Positions 6,574 to 9,210 of a DNA stretch of 9,210 bases are shown here, in pieces (the first letter of the stretch is position 1; every line of letters begins with the position of its first letter). Under the pieces are notes generated by a model, which had not been told where the DNA came from, searched no databases, and worked only from the letters and a program-made list of their open reading frames with translations. Origin of the DNA: Vibrio tasmaniensis 1F-187 (GTDB taxonomy: Bacteria > Pseudomonadota > Gammaproteobacteria > Enterobacterales > Vibrionaceae); contig NZ_AJZM02000066.1 in assembly GCF_000272405.2 (NCBI RefSeq), forward strand, positions 1 through 9,210, read 5' to 3'. A program made the position numbers and the translations under genes.

Positions 6574-9168
6574 ATGGCTCTTTTACACAAACCTTCATTG
6601 CTAGCAGTGGCAATTGGTAGCTTGCTAACCACAAGCGCACACGCTGATTTGTTTATTTCACAATATGTGGAAGGCGGCAGCTATAACAAAGCGGTTGAGA
6701 TTGCCAATAACGGCGATAGCAGCATTAATTTAGATGGTTACTCGTTGGCGAAGTCTGCGAATGGTAACGGAGCATGGGGTGCCACTTTACCTTTAGACGG
6801 CCACATTTTAGCGCCCGGTGAAGTTCTTGTGGTTGCGCACACCAGTGCAAGTGACGAAATTAAAGTGGCGGCTGATATTCTTAACGCGTCGATTGCTAAT
6901 CACAATGGTGACGACCCGCTGGCTATCTTGAATTCAGATGGTTCGGTGCACGATGTTGTCGGTTTGATGGGCGATGTGGACTGGGGTAAAGATGTTACTT
7001 TGGTTCGTGCTAAACAAACACCTTCTGCGACGTTTGATGCTTCGCAATGGGTATCGTTACCTAAGGACAGTATTGAAGGGCTAGGTTCACTAGACAATGT
7101 AGAGTTGCCTGACGCGTTTGCCTGTACACAAGATGGCTCTGCTCCTGTATTCACGACTATTCAAGAGATCCAAGGTGAAGGCGCAACATCACCGTTCATT
7201 GATGGCTATCCATACATCACTGACGATGAATACTTCGTCAAAGGTGTGGTAAGTGCAGTCACTACTGGCATAACCAAAGGTTTCTACCTGCAAGCGCTTG
7301 ATGACGACTTCAATTCAAGCACTTCTGAAGGCCTATTTATTCACACCAATCAATCGAGTTCAGAACTGGCTGCGGGCGATGTAGTGTGTGTGAAAGGTAA
7401 GGTTCAAGAGTATTACAGTCATACTCAGCTTAAAGTTGAAAACAACCAATGGCTTAAGCAGGGCGAGCAACAAGCGCCTGAAGCGACAGCAATTGAAGCC
7501 TTAGACAGTGACGAGAACTTCGCTGTAACGCTTGAACGCCATGAAGGCATGTTGGTGAAAACAACCGAAGCGCTTGATATGCGTGTAACGCGTACCTTTG
7601 GTTATGACTACGCAGGTCGTCGTAACAACATGGTACTGGCACATGAGCGTATTAACATGCAGCCGAACCAGTTATCTGCAGCTGGCTCTGAAGATGCGAA
7701 ACAGCAAACTAAAGATAACGCAGATCGTCGTCTTTTTGTTGAAACTGATCAAAAAGCCGGTGACGGACAGGTTCCTTTCTATCCAGACTTTGGCCGTACC
7801 GATATTGACCAAGATGGTTCAACAGAAGACTACATCCGTATTGATGACACCATTGTTGGCCTAGAAGGCGTGCTGACTTACAGCTACGGCGAGTATCGCT
7901 TAGTGACAACCAACCAGATCTCGGCTGAGAACTTTGTACGTAATGACCCACGTACTGACAAGCCTGATATGGATGAAGGTGATCTACGTATCGCGACCTT
8001 CAACGTATTGAACTACTTTAACTCTCCATTTGGCGGTGACGCGAACCAACACGGCAACAACCGTGGCGCGAACACCATCACTGAGTTTGAGATGCAGCAA
8101 GAGAAGATTGTGAACGCGATTCTTCGTCTAGATGCCGACATCATTGGTTTGATGGAAATTGAGAACAACGGTTTTGGTGAAGGCTCTGCCATTCAGCAGC
8201 TTGTAAACCAACTGAATGATCGCATTGAGCGTAAGAAAGACCGTTATACCTTTGTGGCCGTGGACTCTAACGAAGATGGCGCAACCGACGAGATGGACTC
8301 GATTGGTACTGACGTCATTACAACAGGTGTTATCTACCGTAAGAAAGTGGTTAAGCTTAAAGACAGCCGTGTTATCGCGATGCCAAGCCAACAAGCACCA
8401 GAAGTGTTAGACGATTCTGGCAAGGTGATTGAAGACGGTAAGAACTACCAACGTGACTCATTGGCGCCAACTTTTAAAGTCAAAGGCACTAAAGAGAAAC
8501 TGACCGTTGCGATTAACCACTTTAAATCGAAAGGTTCTAAGTGTTGGGAAGATGCAGCCCCTGTCGAACAGGGCGGTCAAGGTGGCGTTGATGCCGACAA
8601 GCAAGGTTCATGTGAGAACTTCCGTGTTGCAGCTGCGGTTGCATTGGGTGAAGCGCTAGACGGCATCAAAGGCCATAAAGTGATTCTGGGTGATATGAAC
8701 TCGTACGGCATGGAAGACCCAATGCTGGTACTGACGGATTACTCTGAAGAGAAATACGGTAAGCAAATCAAAGCGGCGCGTAACACCTACATTGACGGTG
8801 TCGAGCAGTTTGGTGATAACGGTGCGGTGATTACTAAGAACTACGGCTACATTAATGCCGTGGCTCAAAAGCACCCAGACAGTTGGAGCTACTCATACAA
8901 TGACGAAGTTGGCGCTTTGGATCATCTGTTGATCAGCGACAGCCTGAAAGACATGGTGGTGGATGCGACTGACTGGCACATCAATGGCGGTGAATCGAAG
9001 CTGCTTGATTACAACGAAGAGTACAAAGGTGATTTGCCGAAGTACCAAGATCACTTCCGTTCATCGGATCATGATCCGGCAGTTCTTGAGCTTAAAGTCG
9101 GAGGTTCGTTTGGTTTCGGTGCACTGATGTCATTGTTTGGCTTAGCAATGTGGCGTCGTCGTAAGTAA
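6574..9168 (+). CDS. xds: Secreted extracellular DNase, ExeM/NucH/Xds family, GlyGly-CTERM
   Basis: The 864-residue exported nuclease degrades extracellular DNA; V. cholerae Xds does so in biofilms and neutrophil traps. In order, it has a signal peptide ending SAHA (cleavage after ~24), a lamin-tail domain (~25-160, starting DLFISQYVEGGSYNKAVEI), an OB-like segment (~206-298), then an endonuclease/exonuclease/phosphatase domain from ~470. Catalytic candidates are Asn477 (ATFN), Glu528 (LMEIENN), His649 (HFKSKG), Asp707 and Asn709 (GDMNS), Asp783-His784 (DHLLIS) and Asp832-His833 (SSDHDP). Four cysteines (184, 272, 657, 680) could form two disulfides. Gly843-Gly844, a short hydrophobic span and RRRK at the end form a GlyGly-CTERM tail, cut by rhombosortase in related type II-secreted proteins. 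GTG 6565 would add three residues (MKR). Tandem TAA stops close the gene. Location after trpS matches V. cholerae xds. Confidence 0.93.
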   Translation: MALLHKPSLLAVAIGSLLTTSAHADLFISQYVEGGSYNKAVEIANNGDSSINLDGYSLAKSANGNGAWGATLPLDGHILAPGEVLVVAHTSASDEIKVAADILNASIANHNGDDPLAILNSDGSVHDVVGLMGDVDWGKDVTLVRAKQTPSATFDASQWVSLPKDSIEGLGSLDNVELPDAFACTQDGSAPVFTTIQEIQGEGATSPFIDGYPYITDDEYFVKGVVSAVTTGITKGFYLQALDDDFNSSTSEGLFIHTNQSSSELAAGDVVCVKGKVQEYYSHTQLKVENNQWLKQGEQQAPEATAIEALDSDENFAVTLERHEGMLVKTTEALDMRVTRTFGYDYAGRRNNMVLAHERINMQPNQLSAAGSEDAKQQTKDNADRRLFVETDQKAGDGQVPFYPDFGRTDIDQDGSTEDYIRIDDTIVGLEGVLTYSYGEYRLVTTNQISAENFVRNDPRTDKPDMDEGDLRIATFNVLNYFNSPFGGDANQHGNNRGANTITEFEMQQEKIVNAILRLDADIIGLMEIENNGFGEGSAIQQLVNQLNDRIERKKDRYTFVAVDSNEDGATDEMDSIGTDVITTGVIYRKKVVKLKDSRVIAMPSQQAPEVLDDSGKVIEDGKNYQRDSLAPTFKVKGTKEKLTVAINHFKSKGSKCWEDAAPVEQGGQGGVDADKQGSCENFRVAAAVALGEALDGIKGHKVILGDMNSYGMEDPMLVLTDYSEEKYGKQIKAARNTYIDGVEQFGDNGAVITKNYGYINAVAQKHPDSWSYSYNDEVGALDHLLISDSLKDMVVDATDWHINGGESKLLDYNEEYKGDLPKYQDHFRSSDHDPAVLELKVGGSFGFGALMSLFGLAMWRRRK

Positions 9169-9189
9169 TAAGGCTTTTTGAGTCATAAT

Positions 9190-9210
9190 AAACCGCTACC
9201 TATAGGTAGC
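9190..9210 (+). terminator. Probable xds terminator, cut by window end
   Basis: GCTACCTATAGGTAGC (9195-9210) is a perfect 16-bp palindrome preceded by AAACC (9190-9194). The stem could lengthen and meet a T-run if the next bases are GGTTT. It begins 22 bp after the stop. The T-run is outside the window, so this is inference. Confidence 0.55.

Noticed and set aside
6555..6620. 21-codon open frame starting ATG 6555 and overlapping the xds start in another frame
   Set aside because: It has no clear ribosome-binding site, no recognisable product, and its length is expected by chance.
8128..8394. Open frame on the minus strand within xds, and similar ones at 6900-7154 and 8656-8874
   Set aside because: They lie wholly inside a well-supported coding gene, have no ribosome-binding context, and look like compositional shadows.
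1..9210. Mobile element, CRISPR array, tRNA, defence cassette or horizontally acquired island
   Set aside because: All genes are core housekeeping or a syntenic nuclease, all on one strand with uniform composition. No transposase, terminal repeats or array spacing were seen.

Overview
This window is a stretch of gamma-proteobacterial core chromosome, very probably from a Vibrio (the Splendidus/Harveyi type is a guess). The evidence is the gene order aroB-damX-dam-rpe-gph-trpS followed by an Xds-type secreted nuclease. As I recall it, this matches the V. cholerae neighbourhood around VC2628-VC2621. The DamX also has an N-terminal ATPase-like domain that enterobacterial DamX lacks. All genes lie on the + strand, with ordinary, moderately AT-rich Vibrio codon use. 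I see no insertion sequence, phage gene, CRISPR array, tRNA or rRNA.

Layout. 1-817: 3' three quarters of aroB (shikimate pathway), cut by the window edge. 897-2414: damX (septal-ring SPOR protein). 2484-3335: dam (GATC adenine methylase). 3533-4207: rpe (ribulose-phosphate 3-epimerase), then an intrinsic terminator. 4310-4996: gph (phosphoglycolate phosphatase), then a second terminator. 5172-6188: trpS (tryptophanyl-tRNA synthetase), then a third, very strong terminator. 6189-6564: a 376-bp AT-rich intergenic region carrying regulatory-looking sites. 6574-9168: a roughly 95-kDa secreted DNase with signal peptide, lamin-tail domain, OB-like domain, endonuclease/exonuclease/phosphatase domain and a GlyGly-CTERM tail (xds). 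The window ends inside a palindrome that is probably the xds terminator.

How the genes fit together. aroB to rpe look like one loosely spaced housekeeping run with no strong terminator until after rpe. In E. coli the block dam-rpe-gph-trpS is largely co-transcribed. Here terminators after rpe and gph divide it into more independent units, and a plausible promoter lies just after the rpe terminator. The xds gene is a separate unit. Its upstream region holds a PHO-box-like element that nearly matches the central part of the E. coli pstS PHO box as I remember it, with a -10-like hexamer exactly 10 bp downstream. This suggests PhoB-controlled secretion of a nuclease that scavenges phosphate from extracellular DNA.

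No wholly new system is evident. The points most worth a second look are the xds control region, the arginine in place of the Walker A lysine in DamX, the repeated elements before trpS and rpe, and the divided operon.
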